A stretch of DNA of 64,000 nucleotides from Mangifera indica (lineage: Eukaryota > Streptophyta > Magnoliopsida > Sapindales > Anacardiaceae). This document shows positions 47,480-58,702 of the stretch, piece by piece; the first letter of the stretch is position 1, and each line of letters opens with the position of its first letter. The stretch is from the NCBI RefSeq assembly GCF_011075055.1, contig NC_058139.1:16017584-16081583 (forward strand), given 5' to 3'. Below the pieces are notes generated by a model, which worked only from the letters and a program-made list of their open reading frames with translations, ran no database searches and had not been told where the DNA came from. A program made the translations under genes and the position numbers.

Positions 47480-48680
47480 TAGCTGTATAAAAATGAGCAA
47501 TATGTTCAGGCTGATGACATCTATAACAAACTGTCTAGCCTGTCAGATGCTCTTCTCTATGTTGTTTCCCACATTTCAGGCAAACTGGTCTTTCAGGTCA
47601 TTTTTGTTTTTTTCCACTTTTCTAGTTCTTTTTCATGCCTCTAAACTAGAGAGGTCGTTTACCTTTCCTATCTCTGTCTGGAGGAGGGCCTTTCTGTGCT
47701 GAAACTAAACCACTGCTTATCGGAGGAATTGGCATAGCAATAGAGGGTGTAACCTTTTGCTCGGTGGTCTGACCGAACCTCCTCCTCACAAAAACCTTTG
47801 CCCTCAAAGCTTTATCGAGGGCCTCTACATAAGTCTTGGGTGATTGTGCCCCCATCATAATATCTTGGGCTATCTCTGGATCCAACTCATACATAAACTT
47901 CTGCATATGCCTATTCTTTGTACTAGCTATCTTAGGGGTATTTTGGGACAACTAATTGAACTTCATGGAATATTCTTTTACTGAATCTATCCCCTGTACT
48001 AGATTAATAAACTTTTAGACTCTAATATAAGTAACATCGATATCTTTGTACTTTACCTCAAATCAATGCCTAAACTCGGACCATGTCATCTCTGAGACAT
48101 TAATCGTCTCCTTGACTAAGTTCCTCCATATTCTTGCTCCTAACTTAAAAAGATAGATGGCATATTTCACTTTCTTCTGGTCGGTCATATCAAATAGGGT
48201 CATTGCACTCTCTACTGACTCCAATCACTCTTCAACTGCTATTGGGTCCTTTTACGCCATTAAATTTTTGAGGTTGGTGTATACTAGGGAGGTTAAAAAT
48301 AGGATGTAGTTGAGTCTTCACTAGGGCTGTTGTAGATGCTAAAGTAACCTCCATCATATCATGTGTCTGGGTCGACGGTGTATGCATCGTCTCACTTTCT
48401 TGAGTAGGAGCACCTCTATGTTCTCTCATCATCTCTTTGAAAATTTCTCTTATATCATGTGCACTAAGTGTTCCCTAGGGTACCTAGGGAGCTATTCCCT
48501 CATTCTGGCTCCTTTGAGAGGGATCTATTGGTGTTCGGCTCATAGGTCCTGAAAATGAATACATCAGTCTCATAAAACACAATAGGTATAAGTGAAAACT
48601 TAACTTATAGTGATCGGCTGCGAGGGTGGTCAACGTGGCTAGAGGGTATTCCATCTTTGTGTTACTTGGATTACCCATTT
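47480..48680 (-). pseudogene. G8 gag (Ty3/gypsy, Retrotrans_gag)
   Basis: Starts near 48678 with MGNPSNTK or, more likely, at MSRTPIDPSQRSQ (about 48540), a Tekay-like gag start. Minus 48432-48232 includes MMREHRGAPTQESETMHTPS and FNLPSIHQPQKFNGVKG. The capsid core (about 48230-47950) is readable with stops at Trp or Gln positions. Minus 47951-47646 gives SQNTPKIASTKNRHMQKFMY and LDKALRAKVFVRRR. The knuckle at 47487-47528 reads CYRCHQPEHIAHFY: the fourth ligand, Cys, is Tyr. Confidence 0.88.
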
Positions 48681-48714
48681 GTTTTAGAAAACATCTTTTG
48701 GGTTCCTAAAATTA

Positions 48715-48727
48715 TGCTCTGATACTA
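48715..48727 (-). other. G8 primer-binding site
   Basis: The minus strand reads TAGTATCAGAGCA, an initiator tRNA-Met complement with little change, 3 bp from the LTR end. Confidence 0.85.
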
Positions 48728-48730
48728 ACT

Positions 48731-50976
48731 TATAACATCCCTCCTCAGAAGTACTACCCATTGAAGGAGAAATGTTACAAATTAATATCCAGAGCGTCTA
48801 TTTTTTTTTTTAAAATACTTTTAAATGAACGCATCATTAAAAGTGTTTAGAAATTATTCTAAGAAAACTAAAAATCTAGAAGAGAGCAAAAGATGTATAT
48901 TTCTCATATGAAAACTCATCTGAAACATCTAAGATCATCGAGTAATCATATACATGCCCCTAGATACAATTATACAACTATCTGAATAGGGCCAAAACTC
49001 AGCAGTATCATATGTATATAACAAAAACCATAGGTAACTAGCCCTAGCCTGGGTCTATTGTCATTGACCTGACCTTGTCTCGTAGCTACGTCGATCACTA
49101 ACCTGCAATCATGAAAGAAAAGGAAGTGAGAGATAATAACACTCAGTAAGGGGAAAGAATTAAGTAAACTATCCTCTTTCCTGTTCTAACTCACTCTCGG
49201 AACTCAACCTCATATCATAACCTCCATAAGAAACTGAGGGGATAATCTAGTTCAATCTTTACTATTTGGGTCATACTTTATCCCATCTGGTGTCTATTTG
49301 ATACTTTCTGGAAGCTGACTATAGGGATTTGACACTTTTCTAAGCTCGAGCTCTCTTCTTTTCTCTTATTATACTATTTTTGAATCTGAATTATGCTTTA
49401 CTATAAGCGAACCCTACTGTAGGTCTATGTCCTACTACGAACGTGCCCTACTGTGGGCAGTGTAGTGTAAAGTGCCCCCTCATAGTTCATAGCATGCATG
49501 CGTGCATTATATCTTATTAATCTTACTTCCATATAAAACTATCCATAACTCACCAGACTATACTTTTGGGGTGACCCCTGAATCTTGAGCCCCAAATTCC
49601 TTTTCTTGTTTTTTTTTTTCTTTTCTTCTTCTTTTATTTTTTTCTCTCATTTCTTTCCTTTCCTTTTTCTTTCTCCTTTCTTTCCAAAAATTGTGAAATA
49701 CCGTTCATAGACTGTTCATTTGGTAGGATAGTGTTTTTGTTCATACAATTTAATAGTCCAAACGGTCTCTAATTCATTCAAGCTATATATCGTTGAAAAA
49801 AGGATTCAAAGAGCTTTCCAACAAGCTATAATAGCACTTATGATTCATCTAATAAGGCAGTCAAAACATGGGATAAATTCAGTGGCAAAAACCTATATTT
49901 CCTGTTTATTTGGGTAAAACAGTCTTTTTGGTTCATACAATATTTAATAATCCAAACGGTCTCTAATTCATACAACCTATATATCGTTGAAAAAAAGATT
50001 CAAAAAAATTTTCAAAACATTATAATAGCACTTATGATTCTTCAGATAAGGCAGCCAAAACGTGGGATGAAGTCAGTGGCAAAAAACTGTCTTCATTGTT
50101 TATTTGGTAAGGTAGTTTTATTGTTCATGCAATTTAACAGTCCAAGCAGTCTCTAATTCATGCAATCTATATATCATTGAAAACAAGATTCAAAGAGCTT
50201 TCCAACAAACTATAATAGTACTCATGATTCATCAGATAAGGTAGCCAAAATATGGGACGAAATCAGTGGTAAAACTATAAGTATTATCCAACTCTCTGCT
50301 ATGAGCAAAATCATACACATAGATACCCCAAATAGCAAAACAACATTTCTCAACTTCAAAATCATCATTTATAACATAGATCCAAAGAAGTAAAAGCATA
50401 TAACATGAAACATATAAAGGATAATACCCATTATCTTATTTCAAGCCAATCTTTGCTAAATTGGCTCCCATCTTTTTGTCTTCCTTCTTTGATCACCAAA
50501 CACACCTTAAATCAACACCAAAACACACTAACATCTTTATATAATATGCATCCAATATATATAAACATAGGAAAAGGGAAAAAGAAAGAGATCTTTTGGT
50601 TACTAAAGCTCTGAAAGTGTTTTCTCTTCTTTTCTTTCCTTACTTTTCTTTCAAACCCTTAAAATCATCCACTTTCATTGTAAAACAAAGAAAAAAAGCA
50701 TGAAGGACGCTGCTTTTTCTGGAAGAGACGGAGAAGATGATGGAAAAAGGTAGAATTGCCTTTTTTTTTTTGACTTTTCTCTCTTTATATATATATATAT
50801 ACATACTTTTTAAAATAATATATATATATATATATATATCTTTTTATTTTTCTTTTGTAATTGTTTTGTATATAACACGTACACACATATTTTAACATAC
50901 ACATTTTAAACTGAAAATGTCTCAAAGTAGGACCAAAAGACACAAATGCCCTTAAAACATACTTGAGGATATTACA
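48731..50976 (-). repeat. G8 5' LTR
   Basis: On the minus strand it starts TGTAATATCCTCAAG at 50976 and ends GGGATGTTATA at 48731. It has the three 190-bp units (from 49711), a pyrimidine tract (about 49587-49685) and TA runs. About 2.25 kb. Confidence 0.92.
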
Positions 50977-50981
50977 TGGTC

Positions 50982-52005
50982 ATAATGAAAAGGCAACTGA
51001 ACTGTTAGGGATTATATCTAGTAATGTGTATGGGCCTATGATAGTACATAGTAGATTTAGGGAATTTTACTTTGTCATAATCACTGATGACTTTAATAGA
51101 TATGACTATGTGTTTTTGATGAAGACAAGTTTGAATGTTTTGATAAATTCAAAGAATTCAAAAACAAAGTAGAAAACCAACTTAGGAAACAGATTTTAAT
51201 CTTCTAAAGTAATCAAAGAGGCGAATACTTGAATGTTGAATTCAGACAATATCTAAAGGAAAATAGGATAATATCTCAATTCACTTATTCTAGTACTTCA
51301 CAACATAATGGTGTATCCGAATAGAAGAATAAAACCTTAATGGAAATAGTTAGATCCATGATGACTTTTACTGATCTACCCATATCTTTTTGGGGTCATG
51401 CCCTAGAAACTATTGCCTCTACACTAAACTGTGGATAAAACTCTATATAAGTTATAAACTAGGCAAAAGCTCAATCTAGGTTGAGGATTTGAGGTTGTGA
51501 AGCTTATATCAAGAAATAAACTTTAAACAAGCTGAGCACGAAATCTAAAAGGTGTATTTTTGTGGGATACCTAAAGGTTACTAAGGGATACTACTTTTAC
51601 CACCAGGAGGAGTAGAAAGTTTTTGTAGCTCAAACCAACATGTTCCTTGGTATAAAGTTTATTTTTAGGAGTACTAGTAAAAGAAGGGTAGAACTCGATG
51701 AAGTTTATGTACCACAAGTTACCATAGATGTTAAGCAGGACAATGTGTCATAACAAATGGTTGATCATGATAAAAAAGTTCCATTGCTTCAAGTGGAGTA
51801 ACCTCAATACACAAAAGAGCTATGTAGGTTTACACAAGTACTTCACAAGCTAAAGAGATTCGATTTTCTCCTTACTCAGCATGGTAATGTACTAGCCATC
51901 AATGATGATAAACCAAATACCTACATGAGGTTTCACTTTGAAATATGGCATTGACTATGATAAAACCTTTTCATCGATTGTTATGTCTAAGGCTATTATG
52001 ATTAT
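50982..52005 (+). pseudogene. C4 integrase (rest) and start of reverse transcriptase
   Basis: 50963-51172 continues the C4 integrase: HNEKATELLGIISSNVYGPM and TDDFNRYDYVFLMKTSLNVL. The first catalytic Asp (codon 51023-51025) is Asn and the nearby Cys is Tyr. The NGVSE region with Glu is recognisable near 51300-51330, then a KVTKGYYFYHQEE-type C-terminal motif near 51570-51620. A deletion removes the RT N-terminus; reading resumes with KYGIDYDKTFSSIVMSKAIM and stops at 52005, where G9 is inserted. Confidence 0.83.
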
Positions 52006-52879
52006 TGATATAACCCTTGCTGATCTAACAAGAACTATAACAATCTATTAGAATCTTGCCCAAAGATTTATCTAGCATAAACCAAAAGAATTAGAACAAT
52101 TTTGTTATCTAACAACAAGAAACTCTAATTATCAAAGAAAGAAGTCACAACTTTCTCAATAAGTGAATTCAAAGGAAACTCTCACAAGAACTTTGGAATA
52201 ATTCAAAAATTTTAATTAGAATCAAGCTCCCCATAATCTTGAGTTTAAGACATATATATATGTTGCTTCTAACCCTAAAAAACGAAATAAATCCTTTAAA
52301 AAAAAGGAAAATAACATCTCATGACAATTAAGCACTCTCCTAATTAAACTAGAATAACAATTAGATACTAACTAAACAAGCTTTCCTGATTAAACTAGGA
52401 TAACAACTAGATAATAACTAATCACAAAAGGGCTAGGTGAATTGATGTGACTTGGGCTTCCATATGCATATTTGGCTAAGTATGAAATTTGGCCTTAAGA
52501 ATAATGCCCAACATGTGCTCCTCCTTACTGCCTTTAGACCATTTCATGTATTTGGGCTCCTTATGTTAAAGTAAGCTCTTTTAATTCTTCAAATTGAATT
52601 AAATGCACAAGTCTTGAACTAAACTCCATGCTTGTCATGTCATTGACCATGAGTTGCCCTTTGACTTCGCTTGGACTTTTTCCCTTAAGCTCTAAATGAC
52701 TTTGAACGAGCCCAATGATTGTCGCTTTCATCTTCTTAGCTATTGCTCGTGTAATTGGGCCTCTGTCATAGCTAAATGGATCCAAATTCTTCATGTTTAT
52801 TGAAGTAGAATTCGAACCTCTATCGTTATGTTTCCCCATGTGCGAATTTGGTGAAGTTATCCCTTGATCATTCGCATCA
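52006..52879 (-). repeat. G9 3' LTR
   Basis: Plus-strand ends TGATATAACCC and CATCA. About 874 bp, nearly the same as 57836-58702. It contains the last part of the pol reading frame (52561-52879). Confidence 0.93.
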
Positions 52880-53024
52880 CTCCCCTCTTCCTCGAATCTC
52901 CACCTACATAATCAAAAAGAAGACGATTAGAAATATTAAAAGTTGCACTAATATTATACTCACCAAAGAGATCTAATTTATATGCATTGTCATTGATCCT
53001 TGTAATAACTTTAAAAGGTTAAGT
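52561..53024 (-). pseudogene. G9 pol C-terminal tail running through the polypurine tract into the LTR
   Basis: After the stop that closes the 406-codon frame at 53025, the sequence still reads as chromovirus pol: FKVITRINDNAYKLDLFGEY, then NISATFNISN (about 53015-52925). After a frame change it reads FEEEGSDANDQGITSPNSH over the polypurine tract and then, inside the LTR (52839-52561), NLDPFSYDRGPITRAIAKKM and KATIIGLVQSHLELKG. The GP[IM]TRARAKK motif ends pol in many plant chromoviruses. The C-terminal region is thought to help target integration in CRM elements. The frame change and stop mean this copy is not translated through. Confidence 0.82.
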
Positions 53025-54540
53025 TTAGATCGCCTTTGCAGAGGAAACCGTTCTTTGTGCAAATGTAGCCACTTTTAATGTTTGGCTACATTTGCGCAAA
53101 GTTAGTTTTTCGCCACGCTCTTCCAAAGGTAAAAGAGATAAATTTAATAGTGTTAAAAGATTAAAACCATACACAATATCAAAAGGTGAATAGTGCGTGG
53201 ATGAATGCACAACCCTATTATATGCAAACTTTACATGGGGTAAACTTTCATCCCAAGACTTCACATTCTTTTTTATTATAGCATGCAATAATTGCCCTAA
53301 AGTTCTATTCACAACTTTAGTTTGGCCGTCAGTTTGTGGATGACAGGTAGTACTAAATAACAACTTAGTTCCTAATTTCGCCCACAAGGTCTTCCAAAAG
53401 TAGGACAAATATTTTACATCCCTATCACTAATAATAGTTCTCGACATACCATGCAAACATACTACCTCTTTAAAGAACAAATCAGCAACATGTGAAGCAT
53501 AATCAGTTTTATAACATGGAATAAAGTGTGCCATCTTAGAAAACCAATCAACTACCACATAAATACTATCATTACCACGCCTAGTCCTACATAGTCCAAG
53601 TATAAAATCTATAGAAACATCTACCCAAGGTGAATGTGAGACAGGCAATGACGTGTACAAACCATGTGGATGCACTTTAGAATTAGCTTGCAAACATGTG
53701 ATACAATTAGTGCAATACTTAGAAACATCATATTTCATATTAGGCCAAAAAAAATGCTCTTGTAAAACATCTAAAGTTTTAGCTATGCCAAAGTGACCCA
53801 TCAAACCTCCTTCGTGTGCCTCATGAATTAACATCAAACGTAAAGAACACTTAGGCACACAAAGCTTATTCAAACGAAACAAGTACTCATTATGCCTATA
53901 AAAATTTTCAGAGGCAACTTTCTTACATCCATTATACACATTGCTAAAATCATGATCATATGCATACAACTCTTTAATATGCTCAAAACCAAGCAATTTA
54001 ACATCTAAAGTAGTAAGAAGTGCGTACCTTCTTGATAATGCATCAGCCACAACGTTTTCCCTACCTTGCTTATATTTGATGACGTATGGGAAGGATTCAA
54101 GAAATTCACTCCACTTTGCATATCGCTTATTGAGTTTATTTTGACCCTTCAGATACTTCAAACTTTCATGATCGGTATGGATGACGAACTCTTTAGGCAC
54201 AAAGTAGTGTTGCCATGTCTCTAATGCCCTCACTAATGCATACATTTCCTTGTCATATGTTTAGTAGTTCAATGTTGCGCAATTCAATTTTTCACTAAAG
54301 TATGCAATTGGCTTGCGCTTTTGCATAAGAATAGTGCCAATTCCCACTCCTGAAGTATCACATTCAATCTCAAAGGTTATATCAAAGTTAGGCAAAACAA
54401 GAACAGGAGCAGAAATTAACTTAGATTTAAGCATATTAAACACCTTATCTTGTTCATCACCCCACTTAAAACCAACATTCCTTTTAATAACTTCTGTCAA
54501 AGGGGCAGCTATGCTAGAGAAATCATGCACAAAACACCTT
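53025..54540 (-). pseudogene. G9 RNase H-integrase (CRM chromovirus)
   Basis: Minus 54530-54261 holds the end of RT and the RNase H start, DTSGVGIGTILMQKRKPIAY, and closes with one TAA at 54261-54263. Five codons later the 406-codon frame opens in the same phase (54245-53025): [10 protein letters not shown] and VVADALSR complete RNase H. Integrase follows: zinc ligands His144, His151, Cys181, Cys184 (numbered from the Met at 54245), Asp213 (VSIDF), Asp274 (ISDRD), and Lys310 ([10 protein letters not shown]) where the family has Glu. Asp274 and Lys310 have 35 residues between them, so this is the D,D-35-E Glu. The Met at 54245 is internal, not a true start. Confidence 0.92.
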
Positions 54541-54544
54541 TAAA

Positions 54545-55375
54545 AACTAACTAAGCCATGGAAACTATGAACATCCCCAACGTTTTTAGGTGTAGGCCAA
54601 GATTCAATAGCCTTAACCTTTTCATTATCAACCTCAATACCATGCTCGCTAACAACATAACCTAAAAATATAACCTTAGGCACACAAAACGTACATTTAG
54701 AAAGCTTAACATGCAACTTTTATACATGTAAAACACTAAAAACAGATCTCACATGCAAAATGTGGTCTTCAAGTGATTTGTTGTACATAAGTATATCATC
54801 AAAATAGACAACAATGAATTTGCCAATAAATTCACGTAAAACATGGTTCATCAAGCGCATGAACGTACTAAGAGCATTAGTTAACCCAAAAGGCATCACT
54901 AACCACTCATATAAACAATATTTTGTTTTAAAGGCAGTTTTCCATTCATCTCCTACTTTCATTCTAATTTGATGATAACCTGCCATTAAATCAATTTTAG
55001 AATATATGTGCACCATGCAATTCATCTAACATATCATCTAAACGAGGAATAAGATGACGATACTTTCCAGTGAATTTGTTAATGGCGCGACAATCAACAA
55101 ACATACAAAATGATCCATCATTTTTTGGCACCAATAGAATAAGGACGACACATAGGCTTATGCTTTCTTTAATTAACCTTTTTAACAATAACTTATCCAC
55201 TTGACATTGTAACTCATTTGTTTCTTTGGGATTGCTCCTATAAGTTGGTCGATTTGGAATTTGTGCTCTAGGAATAAAGTCAATTTGATGTTCTATCCCC
55301 TTCAATGGCGGCAAACCATCAGGCATGGATTCGGGAAACAAATATTCAAATTCTTGCAATAAAGCTTAATAAGAA
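54545..55375 (-). pseudogene. G9 reverse transcriptase (CRM chromovirus)
   Basis: Minus 55359-54997 reads EYLFPESMPDGLPPLKGIEH, QIDFIPRAQIPNRPTYRSNP and KNDGSFCMFVDCRAINKFTG. A frameshift near 55010 leads to 55025-54720: [40 protein letters not shown] and [13 protein letters not shown]. The YFDD box is at 54795-54806, with both Asp present. A stop at 54720 and another near 54540 (where relatives have a Tyr pair, YYRRF) break the frame. Otherwise the domain is well kept. Confidence 0.9.
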
Positions 55376-55689
55376 CTAGGGAGAGAAGAGAGAATTGGGT
55401 TAGATTCAAAAGATAAACACTCTTCCTTGAATACAAATAGTATCAAAGGCTGCCTTGTTAAATAAGCCTTTCGAACCTCACTCCCTCTTACATAGAAATT
55501 GCCTTTTACCTCTTTTTTTGCCACTCTTTGTATACTATTCTCTCATTTTGCATGTGCACTCTCATGAATTTTTTTCTCATTGCACATCCTCTCTATTTGC
55601 TCTCTATTTACACACCTCTCTTGGCTTTTCCATATGCACTCTCATATTCACTCAAAGTTTTTTTTATTTTCGTATACTTCTTTAGGCGC

Positions 55690-56100
55690 ATAGGTAACAA
55701 GTTGACATGTCTATCATTCATGTTGAATGAATTTCATCTAGAATACCTATCATGTATAACATGCCTATCATATTACCAAGGGCGTCCCAATAATATGTGA
55801 CTAGCATGCATAGGTACTACATCACATAAAACCTCATCATGATAATGCCCAATAGAGAATGAAATTAATGCTTACCTCATGACCTTAATATCCTCACTAT
55901 TATTAAACCATTGCAACCTATAAGGTTTAAGATGTTTAGTTGTTTTCAACCCCACTTTGTCAACTAAACCAGCATTAACAACGTTAGTGCAACTAAAACC
56001 ATCAATAATCATACTACAAAATTTATTATCTATCATGCATCTAATATAAAAGATATTTTCGTGTTGTACCTCATCCTCTTTAGCTTACATGTTTAGAGCA
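55690..56100 (-). pseudogene. G9 protease region
   Basis: The minus strand reads HENIFYIRCMIDNKFCSMII, then DGFSCTNV, then DEVLCDVVPMHASHILLGRP. CRM relatives have IIDGGSCTN at the active site; the Asp (56001-56003) is kept but the second Gly is Phe. In-frame stops lie at about 56085, 55880 and 55795. Between this and RT (55376-55690) the linker is degenerate and pyrimidine-rich on the plus strand. Confidence 0.78.
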
Positions 56101-56249
56101 TTCCTTGCAACCAACGTGAAAATTGGTCCTTTAGGGGCTGGTTCATCACCCTCTTCTTCTAAAACATCCTCTATCAAGTCATCATCATCCTCGCTCATAT
56201 TTTCACTCACTACCTCTCCATTGCATAGGGTTATCATCTTTGCATTTGG

Positions 56250-57218
56250 ATATTGTGTAGCTCTATGTCTGTATCTCAAACACGTAAAGCATTATATATC
56301 ATGTGATTTACCCTTGGATTTGTCATCCTTAGATTGCATTTTTGGTGTAGTGAGCTCTTTATTTTTGCTTTGATCAGATCTACCCTTATTTGTATTTGTA
56401 TTACCTCCCTTGTTCTCTTTCTAATTCGATTTCCATGATGTTGGGGTCGAAATAGCCTTGGTTTTTGCTCTTAATTATTTTTCGATCTTAGTTGCCACGT
56501 GTACCATATCCTTCAAATCTACATAATGATGCAACTCAACAAGGTTAGCAATATCACTATTCAAACCTGAAAGAAAATGTGTTATAATAGCTTCCCTATC
56601 CTCCTCAATGTTAGCTCTAATCATGGCCATCTCTATCTCTTGATGATATTCTTCAACACTATTGGATCCTTAGTTCAACCTTTGTAATTGATTGTACAGT
56701 TCCCTATAGTAGTATTGTGGTACAAATCTCTTCCTCATGATAGTTTTATTCTTAAAACACGAAGAAACAAGACCTTCTCTACTTTTACACCTAGTAGAGG
56801 TAAATTGATCCCACTATACATTAGCATAGTCGGTGAATTCAACGGCTGCCAATTTCACCTTCTTCTCTTCGGTGCAGTTATGGCACTCCAATACTCGGTC
56901 TACCTTCTTTTCTCACTCTAAATATGCCTCTGGATCATTTTTACCACGAAAAACTAGAATCTTTATTTCGATTGATCTCAAATTCCCATCTTTTGATTTG
57001 CCTTTGTTGGAACGTGTAAATCCTTTTTCTTCAACCTCTCATTCTAAATCATTAAAGAGGCTACATTTTATGTCTCTTGTCTTGCCACGACTAGGGGTAC
57101 CTTGTTCCAACCTTTCCTGGACATTACGGTTTTCACTCCTTATGTCCTTTTGTTATGCCATCATCTTCTGTAACATTTCTTGTATTGCTTCTAAGGTAAC
57201 TTTCTTCTTAAGGTCCAT
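56250..57218 (-). pseudogene. G9 gag (CRM chromovirus)
   Basis: Starts at ATG 57218: MDLKKKVTLEAIQEMLQKMM. Then an RNVQERLEQGTPSRGKTRD stretch, LVFRGKNDPEAYLE, ECHNCTEEKKVKLAAVEFTD (about 56900-56820) in the capsid, and further fragments in shifted frames. The knuckle at 56250-56291 reads CFTCLRYRHRATQY: Cys, Cys and His are present and the last Cys is Tyr. An acidic segment SEDDDDLIEDVLEEEGDE follows, as in relatives. Stops often fall at Trp positions. It is followed by the protease on the same strand. Confidence 0.87.
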
Positions 57219-57835
57219 GACGTAAACCTGCAAGAAAAACGTTAGAAAACACCTATTCTAACACTCCCTCACATGTTTCGCTCAAATGTGTTTGCAACAC
57301 TCTAATACGCTTACCAAAATAATCACACACAAAATTTCCCCTTAGAGTTCTTATTTGCGTTAACCTTTACTACTCACTTTCTAAAGAGAATTACAAATTA
57401 CAGTCCCTTGACAATTAGAACTAACAAAAAAAATTGAATTATGGTCTTTTACAGTGGTAAATTCGGCCATAACTAAATTCGACTTCCTCTATTTTTTTTT
57501 GTTTTTTTTTCATTTTTTTTTTACTGATTAACACTAAAACTCTTACCTAATAGATCTGGAAGCCTTCGAACACCTCTTGAAGCTTGAATCATGATATGTG
57601 ATTTTGGTGATACTTGATGCAAAACGGTAAGGAATGGAACTTTGGTGCTTTTACAGCTCTTCTTGATTTGATGTTGCCCAAACCACTTGTATGAAGAATT
57701 TTGATGTTGAATTTGCTGCTACTGAATCACTTGATGATGAATAATACAAATTTTTTTTTTTTATATATATTGATGCACGAACACAAGATTAAAGGCTATG
57801 TAGCTTATACTAGACCCAATGCTCTAATACCAAAC
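57219..57835 (-). other. G9 leader and primer site
   Basis: 57820-57832 on the minus strand is TGGTATTAGAGCA (initiator tRNA-Met complement, one change), 3 bp from the 5' LTR. The rest is untranslated, with long T runs near 57490-57530 and 57750-57765. Confidence 0.8.
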
Positions 57836-58702
57836 TGATATAACCCTTACTGATTGATCTAACAAGAACTATAACAATCTATTAAAATCTTGCCCAAAGA
57901 TCTATCTAGCATAAACCAAAAGAATTAGAACCCTCTTGTTATCTAACAACAAGGAACTTTAATTATCAAAGAAAGAAGTCATAAAGAAGTGAATTCAAAG
58001 AAAACTCTCATAAGAACTTTGGAGAAATTTGAAAATTTTGATTAGAATCAAACTCCCCATAATCTTAAGTTTAATACATATATATATGTTGCTTCTAACC
58101 CTAAAAAACGAAATAAATCCTTTAAAAAAAAGGAAAATAACATCTCATGACAACTAAACACTCTCCTAATTAAACTAGGATAACAATTAGATAATAACTA
58201 AATAAGCTTTCCTAATTAAATTAGGATAATAACTAGATAATAACTAATCACAAAAGGGCTAGCTAAATTGATGTGACTTCGGCTTCCATATGCATATTTG
58301 ACTAAGTATGAAATTTGGCCTTAGGAATAATGCCTAACATATGTTTCTTGTTGCCTTTAGACTAATTCATGTATTTAGGCTCCTTGTGTTAAAGTAAGCT
58401 CTTTTAATTCTTCAAATTGAATTAAATGCACAAGTCTTGAACTAAACTCCATGCTTGTCATGTCGTTGACCATGAGTTGCCCTTTGACTTCGATCAGACT
58501 TTTTCCCATAAGCTCTAAATGACTTTGAATGAGCCTAATGATTGTCGATTTCATCTTCTTGGCTCTTGCTCATGTAATTAGGCCTCTATCATAGCTCAAT
58601 GGATCCAAATTCTTCGTGTTTATTAAAGTAGAATTTGAACCTCCATCGTTATGCTTCCCCATGTGTGAATTTGGTGAAGTTATCCATTGATCATTCACAT
58701 TA
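57836..58702 (-). repeat. G9 5' LTR
   Basis: Pairs with 52006-52879; ends TGATATAACCC and CATTA (the final CA has become TA). The ATTAT duplication follows at 58703-58707. Confidence 0.93.

Larger units (their letters stand above)
42424..50976 (-). mobile_element. G8: Tekay/Del-like Ty3/gypsy element in the C4 integrase gene
   Basis: LTRs 42424-44587 and 48731-50976; primer site 48715-48727. TSD TAGTC (42419-42423) and TGGTC (50977-50981), one change. On the minus strand, gag, protease, RT, RNase H and integrase follow in gypsy order. The end of integrase, the polypurine tract and the first roughly 75 bp of the 3' LTR are deleted at 44587/44588. Knuckle, protease and RNase H have each lost key residues, so it is inactive. 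Confidence 0.92.
52006..58702 (-). mobile_element. G9: CRM-clade chromovirus in the C4 reverse transcriptase gene
   Basis: LTRs 52006-52879 and 57836-58702, perfect TSD ATTAT (52001-52005 and 58703-58707), primer site 57820-57832, polypurine tract 52880-52897. On the minus strand: gag, protease, RT, RNase H, integrase and a C-terminal tail entering the LTR. Motifs such as [32 protein letters not shown] and [16 protein letters not shown] are those of plant centromeric retrotransposons. Its LTRs differ little from each other and its frames are longest, so it is probably the youngest insertion here. Confidence 0.92.

Noticed and set aside
55455..55800. plus-strand hydrophobic frames with many Phe and Leu
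   Set aside because: They overlap the degenerate protease-RT linker of G9 on the opposite strand and have no start context or family match.
57836..58702. a possible independent gene encoding the ITRAIAKK-type protein in the LTR
   Set aside because: Explained as the C-terminal end of CRM pol overlapping the LTR; the same frame in this second LTR copy is only a by-product.
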